A stretch of DNA of 64,000 nucleotides from positions 4,665,001 through 4,729,000 of the forward strand of contig NZ_CP029551.1 of the NCBI RefSeq assembly GCF_003173735.1, written 5' to 3'. The position numbers and the translations under genes were made by a program. Positions within the stretch are counted from its first letter, which is position 1; the number at the start of each line of letters is the position of its first letter. Shown in pieces: positions 1-8,199 of this stretch. The stretch comes from Methylobacterium radiodurans (GTDB taxonomy: Bacteria > Pseudomonadota > Alphaproteobacteria > Rhizobiales > Beijerinckiaceae). The notes beneath the pieces are model-generated. The model saw only the letters and a list, made by a program, of their open reading frames with translations. It did no database searches and was not told the origin of the DNA.

Positions 1-579
1 GACGACGGCGCCGCCCGCCCCGACGATCTCGTCCACGAGGCCGGCGTGGTTCGCCGGGTAGATCCGGTCGTGCCCGCCGGCCAGCACCGCCACCGTGCCG
101 GTGCCGAGGGCGGCCTTGTGGGCGCGGGCGTCGATGCCGCGGGCGAGCCCCGAGACCACCGTCAGGCCGGCCTCCCCGAGGCCGCGGGCGAGGCGCTCGG
201 TGAAGGCGCCGCCCAGCGCCGAGGCGTTGCGCGAGCCGACGATCGCGACGGCGGGCTGGCCGAGCGCGGCGGCGGCGCCCCGGACCGCCAGGAGCGGCGG
301 CGCGCTGTCGGTGACCTGCAGGAGCCGGGGGTAATCCGCCTCGCCGGTCGCGACGAGCCGGGCGCCGAGGCGCGCGGCCGCCGCGATCTCGTCCTCGGCC
401 TGCGCACGGCTCGGCGGCGTCACCGGCCGCCCCTGGCGGCGGGTGAGCGCGGGCAGCGCGTCGAGGGCGCCGGCCGCGCCGCCGTAGCGGTTGATCAGGG
501 TGCGGAAGGTGCGCGGACCCACGCCCTCGGTGCGGATCAGCCGGAGCCAGTCGATGCGCTGCGCGTCGGTGAGCTGCAT
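1..579 (-). CDS. dprA: DNA-processing protein DprA, C-terminus cut by window edge
   Basis: DprA/Smf binds incoming single-stranded DNA in the cytoplasm and loads RecA during transformation or recombination. Translated from the minus strand with ATG at 579-577, the first 193 codons are open to the window edge. An N-terminal helical region begins MQLTDAQRIDWLRLIRTEGV and carries GVGPRTF. The Rossmann-like domain follows with AIVGSRNASALG, VVSGLARGIDARAH and VLAGGHDRIYPANH, which are hallmark DprA motifs. The C-terminal part lies outside the window. It is the last gene of a same-strand run after pyrB, the dihydroorotase-like gene and plsY, with 56 bases between plsY and dprA. plsY-dprA adjacency is common in alphaproteobacteria. 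Confidence 0.95.
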   Translation of the reverse strand, partial: MQLTDAQRIDWLRLIRTEGVGPRTFRTLINRYGGAAGALDALPALTRRQGRPVTPPSRAQAEDEIAAAARLGARLVATGEADYPRLLQVTDSAPPLLAVRGAAAALGQPAVAIVGSRNASALGGAFTERLARGLGEAGLTVVSGLARGIDARAHKAALGTGTVAVLAGGHDRIYPANHAGLVDEIVGAGGAVV

Positions 580-635
580 GGAGCGGGTTCCGGATCAGGG
601 TCCTAGGAACCCTATCACAGGGGCGGCGCCCGCGC

Positions 636-1244
636 TCAGCCCTTCTGGCCGATCCGCCCCTCGGTGCCGGCGATCAGCCGCCGGATGTTGGGCTCGTGCT
701 TCCACCAGAGCAGCAGGCCGAGCAGCCCGAACAGAAGGGCCTCCGCCGGACGGCCCAGCGCCCAGAGCACGAGGGGCGTGCCGGCGGAGGCCGCCAGAGC
801 CGCGAGCGAGGAGTATCGGAGCGCGAAGGCGAGCCCGAGCCAGATGGCCGCGAAGGCCAGGAGCGCGAGGGGGCTGAATGCCAGCAGCACGCCGATGAAG
901 GTCGCCACGCCCTTGCCGCCGCGGAAGCCGAGCCAGACCGGGAAGAGATGGCCGAGGAACGCCCCGAGCCCGGCCGCCAGCATCGCGGCCTCCCCGAAGC
1001 GGGCCGCGATCAGAACCGCGGCGGTGCCCTTGAGCGCGTCGCCGAGGAGCGTCGCGGCGGCGAGCCCCTTGCGGCCGGTGCGCAGCACGTTCGTCGCGCC
1101 GATATTGCCCGAGCCGATCGCCCGCACGTCGCCGAGCCCGGCGAACTTGGTCAGGATCAGCCCGAACGGGATCGAGCCCAGCGCGTAGCCCAGCGCGAGG
1201 CAGGCGGCGACCGTCGCGGTCGCGAAGTCGAAGATCGCGATCAC
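636..1244 (-). CDS. plsY: Glycerol-3-phosphate acyltransferase PlsY
   Basis: PlsY is the inner-membrane acyltransferase that moves an acyl group from acyl-phosphate to glycerol-3-phosphate, the first step of phospholipid synthesis. The 202-residue protein has the usual size and about five membrane spans. The three cytoplasmic family motifs are visible: [27 protein letters not shown] and the H-x-N stretch [11 protein letters not shown] near the C-terminus. The start is GTG at 1244, which overlaps the TGA of the upstream dihydroorotase-like gene (GTGA), so translation is probably coupled. A longer upstream reading in this frame only shadows pyrC. Confidence 0.95.
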   Translation of the reverse strand: MIAIFDFATATVAACLALGYALGSIPFGLILTKFAGLGDVRAIGSGNIGATNVLRTGRKGLAAATLLGDALKGTAAVLIAARFGEAAMLAAGLGAFLGHLFPVWLGFRGGKGVATFIGVLLAFSPLALLAFAAIWLGLAFALRYSSLAALAASAGTPLVLWALGRPAEALLFGLLGLLLWWKHEPNIRRLIAGTEGRIGQKG

Positions 1245-2557
1245 GCCGCCACCGCGATCTCGGGCAGACGGTGCACGACGCGCCCGCCGACCAGCGTCAG
1301 CACCGCCGCGCCCTGCAGGCGGGCCTCGTCGAAGGGCGAGTTCTTCGAGCGGGATTTCAGCTGCCGCTTGTCGAGGACGTAGGGCAGGTCGGGATCGATC
1401 ACGACGATGTCGGCCGGGGCGCCCGCATTGAGCCGCCCGGCCTCGCGACCGAGGATGCCGGCAGGCGCCGCCGTCAGGGCTTCGATCAGGCGCGGCAGGC
1501 CGATATCGCCCGTGTGGACGAGGCGGAGCGCGGCGCCGAGCAGGGTCTCGATGCCGAGCGCACCGTTGGCGGCCTCCGCGAAGGGCAGGCGCTTGGTCTC
1601 GACGTCCTGCGGGTTGTGGTCCGAGACCACCACGTCGATGACGCCCTCCTTCAGGGCCTGCACCACGGCCTGCCGGTCGCTCTCGTGGCGAAGCGGCGGC
1701 GCGAGGCGGCAGAAGGTGCGGTAATGCCCGATATCGCCCTCGTTGAGCACGAGGTTGTTGACCGAGACGCCGCAGGTCACGGGAAGCCCCGCCTCCTTGG
1801 CCCGCCGCACGATCTCGACGGAATCGGCGCACGAGATCATCGCCGCGTGGTAGCGGGCGCCGGTGAGGCGCACGAGGCGGATGTCGCGCTCCAGCATCAC
1901 CGTCTCGGCCTCGCGCGGGATGCCCGCGAGTCCGAGGCGGGAGGCGAACTCGCCCTCGTTCATCACTCCCTCGCCGACGAGGTCCGGCTCCTCGACGTGC
2001 TGCATGATGAGCGCGCCGAAATCGCGGGCGTAGGTCAGGGCGCGCCGCATCACCTGGGCGTTCGTCACCGCCTTGAGACCGTCCGTGAATGCCACGGCGC
2101 CGGCCTCCTGCAGCAGGCCGAACTCGGTCATCTCCCGCCCCGCGAGGCCTTTCGTGACGGCCGCCGCCGGCAGGACGTTGACGCAGGCCGTGTCGCGGGC
2201 GCGGCGCAGCACGAAGTCGACGATGGCCGGCCCGTCGATCACCGGGTTGGTGTCGGGCATGCAGACGAGCGTCGTGACGCCGCCGGCGGCGGCGGCCGCG
2301 CTCGCCGAGGCCAGGGTCTCGCGATGCTCCGCGCCCGGCTCGCCCACGAAGGCGCGCATGTCGACGAGGCCCGGCGCCACCACGTTGCCGAGGCAGTCGA
2401 TCCGCTCCGCACCCTCCGGCGCGCCCGGAGCTGCGCCGTGGGCGACGTCGGCGATGCGGCCCTCGCGGACGAGGACGCTTCCGGGCGTCTCCTGCCCGGT
2501 GGCCGGGTCGAGCAGGCGGGCGTTGGTGAGGAGGAGCGGACGAAGGGACATCGGCAT
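1241..2557 (-). CDS. pyrC: Dihydroorotase-like protein lacking the metal-binding HxH motif
   Basis: This is a 438-residue amidohydrolase of the type I dihydroorotase family, which acts in pyrimidine synthesis. The usual N-terminal D-x-H-x-H-x-R-x-P-G metal and substrate motif is replaced by [10 protein letters not shown], so both zinc histidines and the following arginine are gone. Other family features persist: [29 protein letters not shown] and [15 protein letters not shown]. It therefore resembles the non-catalytic PyrC-prime/PyrX proteins that support aspartate transcarbamoylase in Pseudomonas. The ATG at 2557 overlaps the pyrB TGA (ATGA), consistent with co-translation and a PyrB-PyrX complex. 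Whether it keeps any activity cannot be told from sequence. The true dihydroorotase would have to be elsewhere. Confidence 0.9.
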   Translation of the reverse strand: MPMSLRPLLLTNARLLDPATGQETPGSVLVREGRIADVAHGAAPGAPEGAERIDCLGNVVAPGLVDMRAFVGEPGAEHRETLASASAAAAAGGVTTLVCMPDTNPVIDGPAIVDFVLRRARDTACVNVLPAAAVTKGLAGREMTEFGLLQEAGAVAFTDGLKAVTNAQVMRRALTYARDFGALIMQHVEEPDLVGEGVMNEGEFASRLGLAGIPREAETVMLERDIRLVRLTGARYHAAMISCADSVEIVRRAKEAGLPVTCGVSVNNLVLNEGDIGHYRTFCRLAPPLRHESDRQAVVQALKEGVIDVVVSDHNPQDVETKRLPFAEAANGALGIETLLGAALRLVHTGDIGLPRLIEALTAAPAGILGREAGRLNAGAPADIVVIDPDLPYVLDKRQLKSRSKNSPFDEARLQGAAVLTLVGGRVVHRLPEIAVAA

Positions 2558-3504
2558 CACCCGTTCGGCAGGTGGGTCGCGAGGGCTTCGAGCACCGCCA
2601 TGCGGACGGCAACCCCCATCTCGACCTGCTCGCGGATCAGCGACTGCGCGCCGTCGGCGATGTCGGAGGCGATCTCGACGCCGCGGTTCATCGGGCCCGG
2701 ATGCATCACCAGGGCGTCGGGCTTGGCCAGCGCCAGCTTGTCGCCGTCGAGGCCGTAATAGCGGAAATACTCCTTCACCGAGGGCACGAAGGAGCCGTTC
2801 ATGCGCTCGCGCTGCAGGCGCAGCATCATGACGATGTCGCAGCCCTTGAGGCCTTCGCGCATGTCGGTGAAGACCTCGACGCCGAAGCGCGCGATGCCGG
2901 CCGGCAGCAAGGAGGTCGGCCCGATCACCCGCACCCGGGCGCCCAGCGCCTGCAGGCTGATGATGTTCGAGCGGGCGACGCGGGAATGCAGGACGTCGCC
3001 GCAGATCGCGACCTGAAGCCCCTCGATCCGGCCCTTGTTGCGGCGGATGGTCAGCGCGTCCAGGAGCGCCTGGGTCGGATGCTCGTGGGCGCCGTCGCCC
3101 GCGTTCACCACCGAGCAATCGACCTTGCGGGCGAGGAGATGCACGGCGCCCGCCGACTGGTGGCGCACCACGATGATGTCGGGCCGCATGGCGTTCAGGG
3201 TCGCGGCGGTGTCGATGAGCGTCTCGCCCTTCTTCACAGACGAGGAGGCGACCGACATGTTCATCACGTCGGCGCCGAGCCGCTTGCCGGCGAGCTCGAA
3301 CGAGGATTGCGTCCGGGTCGAGGGCTCGAAGAACAGGTTGATCTGGGTGCGGCCCCGGAGCGTCGTGCGCTTCTTCTCGACCTGTCGGGAGATGTCGACG
3401 GCGGCGTCCGCCCGGTCGAGCAGACCCTCGATCTCGGGGCGCGTCAGCCCCTCGATGCCGAGGAGATGGCGGTGGGGGAAGCTCGGGGGCGCGACTTGGG
3501 TCAT
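2557..3504 (-). CDS. pyrB: Aspartate carbamoyltransferase catalytic subunit PyrB
   Basis: PyrB condenses carbamoyl phosphate with L-aspartate in the first committed step of pyrimidine synthesis. The 315-residue product carries the carbamoyl-phosphate loop [12 protein letters not shown], the SVKKGET loop, [14 protein letters not shown] and [10 protein letters not shown]. The start is ATG at 3504 ([16 protein letters not shown]), which gives the normal family length. An open frame upstream to 3576 has no family similarity and was ignored. No regulatory pyrI is adjacent. Instead the next gene is the HxH-less dihydroorotase, the arrangement seen where an inactive DHOase acts as structural partner. 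Confidence 0.97.
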   Translation of the reverse strand: MTQVAPPSFPHRHLLGIEGLTRPEIEGLLDRADAAVDISRQVEKKRTTLRGRTQINLFFEPSTRTQSSFELAGKRLGADVMNMSVASSSVKKGETLIDTAATLNAMRPDIIVVRHQSAGAVHLLARKVDCSVVNAGDGAHEHPTQALLDALTIRRNKGRIEGLQVAICGDVLHSRVARSNIISLQALGARVRVIGPTSLLPAGIARFGVEVFTDMREGLKGCDIVMMLRLQRERMNGSFVPSVKEYFRYYGLDGDKLALAKPDALVMHPGPMNRGVEIASDIADGAQSLIREQVEMGVAVRMAVLEALATHLPNG

Positions 3505-3665
3505 GTCGAGGGCCGGTGATAGGTCGCCGGACCGGGCCGGGCAAGGGCGGCGGGAGCTTCGTGAGACTTCGCGCACGCCTTCGTGGCGGCCGTCCTTGCC
3601 GCGCCCGCCCGGCGACCCACTTCGCCGGGGCCGAACGACCCGAAGGCCCGCCCGAGGATCCGCCC

Positions 3666-4322
3666 ATGATCGACCCGACCCTGCGCGACGCGCTCCTCGC
3701 GGTGAGCCCGGCCAGCCTCGCCCGGGCGCTCGCCCGCCGCGGAATCCGTGCGCACGCCTTCGCGGGGCTGGAGCTGCGCGCCTCTACGCCCATTGCCGGG
3801 CCCGCCCACACCCTGCGGCTGATCCCTGCGCGCGACGAGGCGGCAGGCGATCTGGCGCAGGCGATCGGAGAGGTGCCGGAGGGCGCCGTGTTGGTGATCG
3901 ACGCCGCCGGCAGCGGCGGCGCACTGCCCTTCGCGCGCCTCCTGGCCGCCGCCGTGGCGCGGGCCGGCGTCGCCGGCCTCGTCACGGATGCGGGCCTGCC
4001 CGACGACCTCGCCCTGCCCGCCTGGGGCCGGGACCTCGGCCGGACCCCGGGATCCACCGGGCTCGCGCTGGCCGGAACAGGCGAACCGGTCGCCTGTGCG
4101 GGCGCGGCGGTGCATCCGGGCGACATCGTGGTGGCAGGACCGGACGGCGCCGTCGTGTTGCCTGCCGACATCGCCGAGTCGGTCGCGCTGGAGGCCGTCG
4201 AGCAGCAGCGGCTCGACCTCTGGCTTCTCAGAGAGGCCGAGCGGGGCGCCGACCTATCGGCCCTGCTGCCGCCGGACGCGGAGACGCGCGCCCGCTTCGA
4301 GGCCGAGACGAAGAATCCTTGA
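3666..4322 (+). CDS. RraA-like / HMG-aldolase family protein
   Basis: The 218-residue protein belongs to the RraA-like family, which includes the RNase E inhibitor RraA and class II 4-hydroxy-4-methyl-2-oxoglutarate aldolases. Family marks are [11 protein letters not shown] in the middle and a C-terminal [20 protein letters not shown]. In catalytic members the central motif is normally D-G-x-x-R-D, with arginine and aspartate binding the keto-acid. Here arginine is replaced by proline, so aldolase activity is doubtful. The start ATG at 3666 follows GAGGA at good spacing. A longer frame to 3516 reads into the pyrB upstream region and looks spurious. It is followed 7 bases later by the YdcF-like gene, so the two are probably cotranscribed. 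Confidence 0.8.
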   Translation: MIDPTLRDALLAVSPASLARALARRGIRAHAFAGLELRASTPIAGPAHTLRLIPARDEAAGDLAQAIGEVPEGAVLVIDAAGSGGALPFARLLAAAVARAGVAGLVTDAGLPDDLALPAWGRDLGRTPGSTGLALAGTGEPVACAGAAVHPGDIVVAGPDGAVVLPADIAESVALEAVEQQRLDLWLLREAERGADLSALLPPDAETRARFEAETKNP

Positions 4323-4329
4323 GCCGACG

Positions 4330-5154
4330 ATGTTCTTCCCCGCCTCGAAGCTAATCTTCTTCCTGATCACCCCGTCGAACTTCCTGATCCTCTGCGTGCT
4401 CGCGGGGGCCGCACTGTTCGGCCTCGGCTGGCGCGGGACGGGCGGCTTCCTCGTCGTCTTCGCGGGCGTCGGGCTGGCGCTCGGCGGCCTCTCGCCGCTG
4501 CCTGCGCTGGCGATGCTGCCGCTGGAGGAGCGTTTCCCCCGCTTCGAGGACGACGGCGAGCCCGTCACCGGCATAATCCTGCTCGGCGGCGGGATCGAGA
4601 CCCGCATCGCCACGGCCCGTGGCCAGTTCGTCGGCAACGACGCGGACGAGCGCCAGACCTACGCGGCGGCCCTGGCCCGGCGCTACCCGCAGGCGCGCCT
4701 CGTGTTCTCGGGGGGCAGCGGCAACCTGAGGGCCGGCGGCGACAGCGAGGCGGACATCATCAGCCGCTACGCCGATACGCTCGGCCTGCCGCGCTCGCGC
4801 CTGATCCTCGAGGGCCGCTCGCGCAACACACACGAGAACGCCCGCTTCAGCGCCGAGCTGGTGCAGCCCAAGCCCGAGGAGCGCTGGCTCCTCGTCACCT
4901 CGGGCTGGCACATGCCGCGCGCGGTCGGCTGCTTCCGGCAGGCGGGCTTTCGCGTCACCGCCTTCCCGGTCGATTACCGCACCGGCGGCTGGGGCGACCT
5001 CTACCGCCCGGTCAGCTTCGCCTCGGACGGGCTGTTCCAGCTCGATCTCGCCGTGAAGGAATGGATCGGCCTCGCGGTCTACAGGTTCGCGGGCTACACC
5101 TCCGGCTGGCTGCCGGGGCCCGACGACGCGTCCCCTGCGGGTCCGAGCCGGTAG
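4330..5154 (+). CDS. YdcF/ElyC-like DUF218 membrane protein
   Basis: The 274-residue protein begins with two hydrophobic segments (about residues 5-28 and 30-50) and continues with a DUF218 domain. Motifs of that domain are GIILLGGGIETR, RLVFSGGSGNL, SRNTHENARF and LLVTSGWHMPRAVGCF. DUF218 proteins such as E. coli ElyC, SanA and YdcF sit in the envelope, and ElyC affects peptidoglycan or lipid-carrier metabolism. The exact reaction here is unknown. The gene starts just after the RraA-like stop. Its last 61 bases overlap convergently with the DUF3253 gene on the minus strand. Confidence 0.85.
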   Translation: MFFPASKLIFFLITPSNFLILCVLAGAALFGLGWRGTGGFLVVFAGVGLALGGLSPLPALAMLPLEERFPRFEDDGEPVTGIILLGGGIETRIATARGQFVGNDADERQTYAAALARRYPQARLVFSGGSGNLRAGGDSEADIISRYADTLGLPRSRLILEGRSRNTHENARFSAELVQPKPEERWLLVTSGWHMPRAVGCFRQAGFRVTAFPVDYRTGGWGDLYRPVSFASDGLFQLDLAVKEWIGLAVYRFAGYTSGWLPGPDDASPAGPSR

Positions 5155-5444
5155 ACGCCGCGAAAGTCGTCCGGATCGACCGGGCGTCCCTTCCGCAGGA
5201 TCGCGATCCGCCCGGCCTTGGCGAGCCGCACGGCGACGCGCCGCACCGGCTGCATCAGCTTGCCCCACCCGTCCGGATGCGGGCCGCCGATGGCGCGGGC
5301 GACCTCGGACGGGCAGACCGTCTTGCCCGGCCCACGCCCGTCCACGAGGTCGAGCAGCGTCGTCTCGATCAGGGCCTCGTTCGCCGTCTGCCCGGGCTTC
5401 TTGTCCGCGCTCTTCTTTTCCGCACTCTTGCCGGGTCCGTTCAT
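5094..5444 (-). CDS. DUF3253 protein (small winged-helix-like)
   Basis: This 116-residue protein of the DUF3253 family has a lysine-rich N-terminus (about residues 1-20) and then the conserved core: TLLDLVDGRGPGKTVCPSEV, GWGKLMQPVRRVAVRLAK and ILRKGRPVDPDDFRGVYRL. The core resembles a small winged helix, which would suggest nucleic-acid binding, but no function is established. ATG at 5444 overlaps the stop of the upstream DUF599 gene (ATGA), so the pair is probably translationally coupled. The 3' end overlaps the convergent DUF218 gene. Confidence 0.85.
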   Translation of the reverse strand: MNGPGKSAEKKSADKKPGQTANEALIETTLLDLVDGRGPGKTVCPSEVARAIGGPHPDGWGKLMQPVRRVAVRLAKAGRIAILRKGRPVDPDDFRGVYRLGPAGDASSGPGSQPEV

Positions 5445-6175
5445 CGCGCGCTCTCCTTCAGAACCTCGTCCTCCTCCAGGAGCGCGCTCCGGATCTCGGA
5501 GGCGAACTGGCGGCGCCACATCACCAGAACCGCCGCGGTGGTGGTGAGCATCAAGAGATAGGGACTGACGAACCAGCCCAGATAGGCCAGCGCGAACAGG
5601 AAGGCGCGCTGGCCCCGCGCGAACTGCTGGCCGGCGGCGATGTTCATCGCGGCGGCGCGGCGCGCCGCGCGCAGCATCGCGGCCTCGTCCGCACCCGAGC
5701 CCTTCGGCGGCACCGCCCCGATCAGGATCGAGCCGTAGTTGAACAGGCGGTAGGCCCAGGTGAACTTGAAGAAGGCGTAGACGAAGACCACCGCGAGCCC
5801 CGCCACCTTGATCTCCCAGGTGAGCCGGGTGGCGGCGCCGCCGAGCGCCAGCGCGCCGAACAGGCTGAGCACGTCGTCGCTCGAGCGCGAGAGCGTGAGC
5901 ACGCCGCCGAGCGCGATCAGCGAGGTTGAGGCGAAGAAGGCGGTGCCGTTCTGCAGCGAGGCGTTGATCGTGGTGTCGACCACCCGGTTGTCGCGCTGGA
6001 TCATCTGGCGCGCCCAGATCTCGCGCTGCCGGTTCATGATCTGCGAGAGCGACACCATCCGGCCGCGCAGGCGCCCGACTGAGAGCGCGTAGCCGGTCCA
6101 GGCGGCGACGAAGAACAGGAGCGCGCCCAGGTCGAGCGGCGAGAACGCCGCGGCGGCGGTCTTCAGGTCGGTCAT
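5441..6175 (-). CDS. DUF599 integral membrane protein
   Basis: The 244-residue product has about four membrane segments (near residues 15-32, 78-96, 100-135 and 195-215) and the typical DUF599 pattern. That pattern includes RQREIWARQMIQRDNRVVDT, LQNGTAFFASTSLIALGG and a late AYLGWFVSPYLLML stretch. Function is unknown for the family. The ATG at 6175 gives the usual length. It is the first gene of a two-gene unit with the DUF3253 gene. Confidence 0.85.
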   Translation of the reverse strand: MTDLKTAAAAFSPLDLGALLFFVAAWTGYALSVGRLRGRMVSLSQIMNRQREIWARQMIQRDNRVVDTTINASLQNGTAFFASTSLIALGGVLTLSRSSDDVLSLFGALALGGAATRLTWEIKVAGLAVVFVYAFFKFTWAYRLFNYGSILIGAVPPKGSGADEAAMLRAARRAAAMNIAAGQQFARGQRAFLFALAYLGWFVSPYLLMLTTTAAVLVMWRRQFASEIRSALLEEDEVLKESAR

Positions 6176-6300
6176 GGTCTGCCGGAGGATCGTTGCCGCG
6201 GGGGCATATCAGCCGGGCGCCGGGGTCGGAAGGCGTTTATGGGGTCGAGGCCCGACTTGCGGGACCGGCCGGGCGCTGCATGAAACCCTGAACGGACCTC

Positions 6301-6507
6301 TTACACCTGCTTACCGAGCGTCCGCGCAAGGTGGTCCTCGTGCTGGCGCTGGAGGTCTTCGAAGGTCTCAAGGAGCGCCTCTGCCTCTTGGGTCGGCAAG
6401 CCATCCTCCCGGAGGCGAGCGATCAGCGCGCGTTGGTTCGCGATGTGCCCGGCACCCTCCTCGACGTGCCGTCTGACCATCTCAAGTTCAGTTTCGCCAG
6501 CACGCAT
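6301..6507 (-). CDS. Small helical hypothetical protein
   Basis: The 68-residue protein is almost entirely amphipathic helix: it begins MRAGETELEMVRRHVEEG, then has LIARLREDGLPTQEAEALL, and ends near HEDHLARTLGKQV. Such small coiled-coil-like proteins are frequent in Rhizobiales and have no assigned role. I regard it as real because the composition is helical and charged rather than the arginine/proline/serine mix of frame shadows, and because it occupies an otherwise empty interval. It stands alone. Confidence 0.7.
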   Translation of the reverse strand: MRAGETELEMVRRHVEEGAGHIANQRALIARLREDGLPTQEAEALLETFEDLQRQHEDHLARTLGKQV

Positions 6508-6618
6508 TCAAGCAGGATAGCAGATCGGCCACGGCATGGGATGCCCGTTCGCTTACCACCCTGAGCAGCCCTTCCGTCAGCCAAGTGTATCGGGGGCCCA
6601 AGTCCTCTCGATGCGATC

Positions 6619-6897
6619 CTACGACAGGATGCGGAAGCCGGAGGGCGGTGCCTCGGCCGGCGCCGTCGCCACCACGTCGTCCACCCGCGCCCCCGGCGGC
6701 CCCTGACGGCAGGCCGCAAGCATCGCATCCACCGCGGCTTCGGGCCCTGAGAACATGGCTTCGACCGTGCCGTCTTCGCAGTTAAGCACATGGCCCGAGA
6801 GGCCGCGCGCCCGTGCCTCGCGCTCGGTCCAGGCCCGGTAGGACACGCCCTGTACCCGGCCGCTGATCACCACCGCGACGGTCTTCGTCCCGCTCAC
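6619..6897 (-). CDS. acyP: Acylphosphatase
   Basis: Acylphosphatase hydrolyses carboxyl-phosphate bonds in the cytoplasm. The 92-residue product has the family size and both signatures: GRVQGVSYRAW, with the catalytic arginine, and GHVLNCEDGTVEAMFSG, with the catalytic asparagine. The start is GTG at 6897 (VSGTKTVAVVISG). A longer frame running upstream through the neighbouring fusion gene on the same strand is a shadow of that gene. It lies about 60 bases downstream of the UraD-UraH fusion and may be cotranscribed with it. Confidence 0.92.
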   Translation of the reverse strand: MSGTKTVAVVISGRVQGVSYRAWTEREARARGLSGHVLNCEDGTVEAMFSGPEAAVDAMLAACRQGPPGARVDDVVATAPAEAPPSGFRILS

Positions 6898-6956
6898 CGC
6901 ATCACCCTCCGGTCGCCTGCGGAACTGGGCCGGCGCGCCCGGCCGGCAAGCCCGCC

Positions 6957-7850
6957 TCAGCTGCCGCGATAGGTCTGGAAGCTCCAGGGCGTCGCCACCA
7001 GGGGCACGTGGTAGTGCCCTTCCGGCTCCGACACGCCGAAGCGCAGCGGCACGACGTCGAGGAAGGGCGGATCGGCCAAGTCGTATCCGGCCGCGCGATG
7101 GTAGGCGCCGAGCGCGAAGCGCAGCTCGTAGATCGCGATCGGCACCGGACGCCCGCCGATCAGCGGCGCGTCGGTGCGCCCGTCCGCGTTGGTCACCGCG
7201 CGGGCGACGAGGACGGTCTCCTCGGCCGAGACGATCTCGTGGAGTTCCACGCCGATCCCCGCGGCGGGCCGGCCCCGCACCGTGTCCAGCACGTGGGTCG
7301 AGATCCGCCCCGTGGTGCGCGGCGGCCCCTCCCCCGCGACCAGCCCGTTCAGGCGGATCGCGCCGATGCGGAAGACCTCGGCGAGGGCCGTGCGCCGCTC
7401 GGTCTCCGGGGCCGAGGCGAGCCGGGCCTCGAAGCGGCGGAGCAGCGAGGCCCGGCCGTGCCGCTTCACGCAGAGGATGAACGGGATCCCGAACCGCGCC
7501 CGGTAGGCCGCGTTCAGCGCCTCGAAGCGGGCGTACTCGGCCTCCGACAGGCGATCGAGCCCGGCCGCCGCCTGCTCCGCGACGGAAGCGGGTTCGATCC
7601 GCCCGGCCCGCGCGGCGCGCCCGGCGAGTTCCGGATGGCCGGCAAGCAGGGCAAGACGCTGCCCGTCCGGCGCTTCCTCGATCACCGCCCGCATCGCGTC
7701 CGCGAGCGCCTCGACCGTCGCGAAGGGCCGCCGGGCCGAGGCGGCCGCGGCCACCCAGGGCGCGTGCTCGTAGACCGCGCCGAGCGCCGCGACGAAGTCC
7801 GGCTCCGGCATCGCGTTGAGGGCGGTGAGGGTGAGGGGAGCGGAAGCCAT
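6957..7850 (-). CDS. uraD-uraH: OHCU decarboxylase - 5-hydroxyisourate hydrolase fusion (UraD-UraH)
   Basis: This bifunctional 297-residue enzyme should carry out the two steps after uricase: hydrolysis of 5-hydroxyisourate and decarboxylation of OHCU to S-allantoin. Residues 5-165 form the UraD domain, with YEHAPWVA (catalytic histidine near residue 29) and LLAGHPELAGRAA. Residues 182-297 form the transthyretin-like UraH domain, with RISTHVLDTVRGRPAAGI and a C-terminal YHVPLVATPWSFQTYRGS, including the diagnostic YRGS tail. Chemically UraH acts before UraD, so the domain order is reversed relative to the pathway. The ATG at 7850 follows GAGAGAG. A sigma-54-like promoter lies about 50 bases upstream on the same strand. 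Confidence 0.95.
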   Translation of the reverse strand: MASAPLTLTALNAMPEPDFVAALGAVYEHAPWVAAAASARRPFATVEALADAMRAVIEEAPDGQRLALLAGHPELAGRAARAGRIEPASVAEQAAAGLDRLSEAEYARFEALNAAYRARFGIPFILCVKRHGRASLLRRFEARLASAPETERRTALAEVFRIGAIRLNGLVAGEGPPRTTGRISTHVLDTVRGRPAAGIGVELHEIVSAEETVLVARAVTNADGRTDAPLIGGRPVPIAIYELRFALGAYHRAAGYDLADPPFLDVVPLRFGVSEPEGHYHVPLVATPWSFQTYRGS

Positions 7851-8199
7851 CGTCTCTCTCGGTCGGCGCGCCGGCGATCCGGGGCGCTGCCCGGCATAGC
7901 AGGCCTTGCGCCAGGAACCGGCATCCGGGGCGCCCACCGCGGCGCAATGCCCAGGCGAGCCCGCCGCTCGACGCGTCCGTTGATCAGCTGAATCCCGTCG
8001 AGGGAGCGGGGTATGCCCAACACGGGCTCCGGGCGCGCCCAGTCCTGCAGCATATCTCACTATTTGCCGAAGCGCTGATCATCTTTATCGTGTGGGATGT
8101 TGCATTCTGGAGATGGCTTGGCGAACAGGATTTCTCGAGCGCCGGAATGGCACCTCGATTGCGACCGAAAGACTGAATAGGTCCGATCGGGGGATTGTC
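7851..8199. other. Divergent intergenic region between uraD-uraH and the Tsx-like gene
   Basis: These 349 bases separate two divergent genes. They hold the sigma-54-like site for uraD-uraH (7898-7913, minus strand). Nearer the plus-strand gene, 8045-8190 is relatively AT-rich and should hold its promoter, but I could not assign clear -35/-10 boxes. Open frames here lack codon-like composition. Confidence 0.5.
7898..7913 (-). promoter_or_regulatory. Sigma-54-like promoter of uraD-uraH
   Basis: On the minus strand the site reads TGGCGCAAGGCCTGCT. The invariant GG and GC dinucleotides have the correct 12-base offset. It differs from TGGCAC-N5-TTGCW at one base in each half. It sits 48 bases upstream of the ATG at 7850. 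Confidence 0.5.

Noticed and set aside
1241..4171. A 976-codon minus-strand open frame
   Set aside because: Only its last 438 codons are the dihydroorotase-like protein; the rest is a shadow of pyrB and upstream sequence.
8108..8122. Sigma-54-like TGG-N10-GC match before the Tsx-like gene
   Set aside because: Only the two dinucleotides and first T match; -24 and -12 boxes are poor (TGGAGA and TGGC), so chance is likely.
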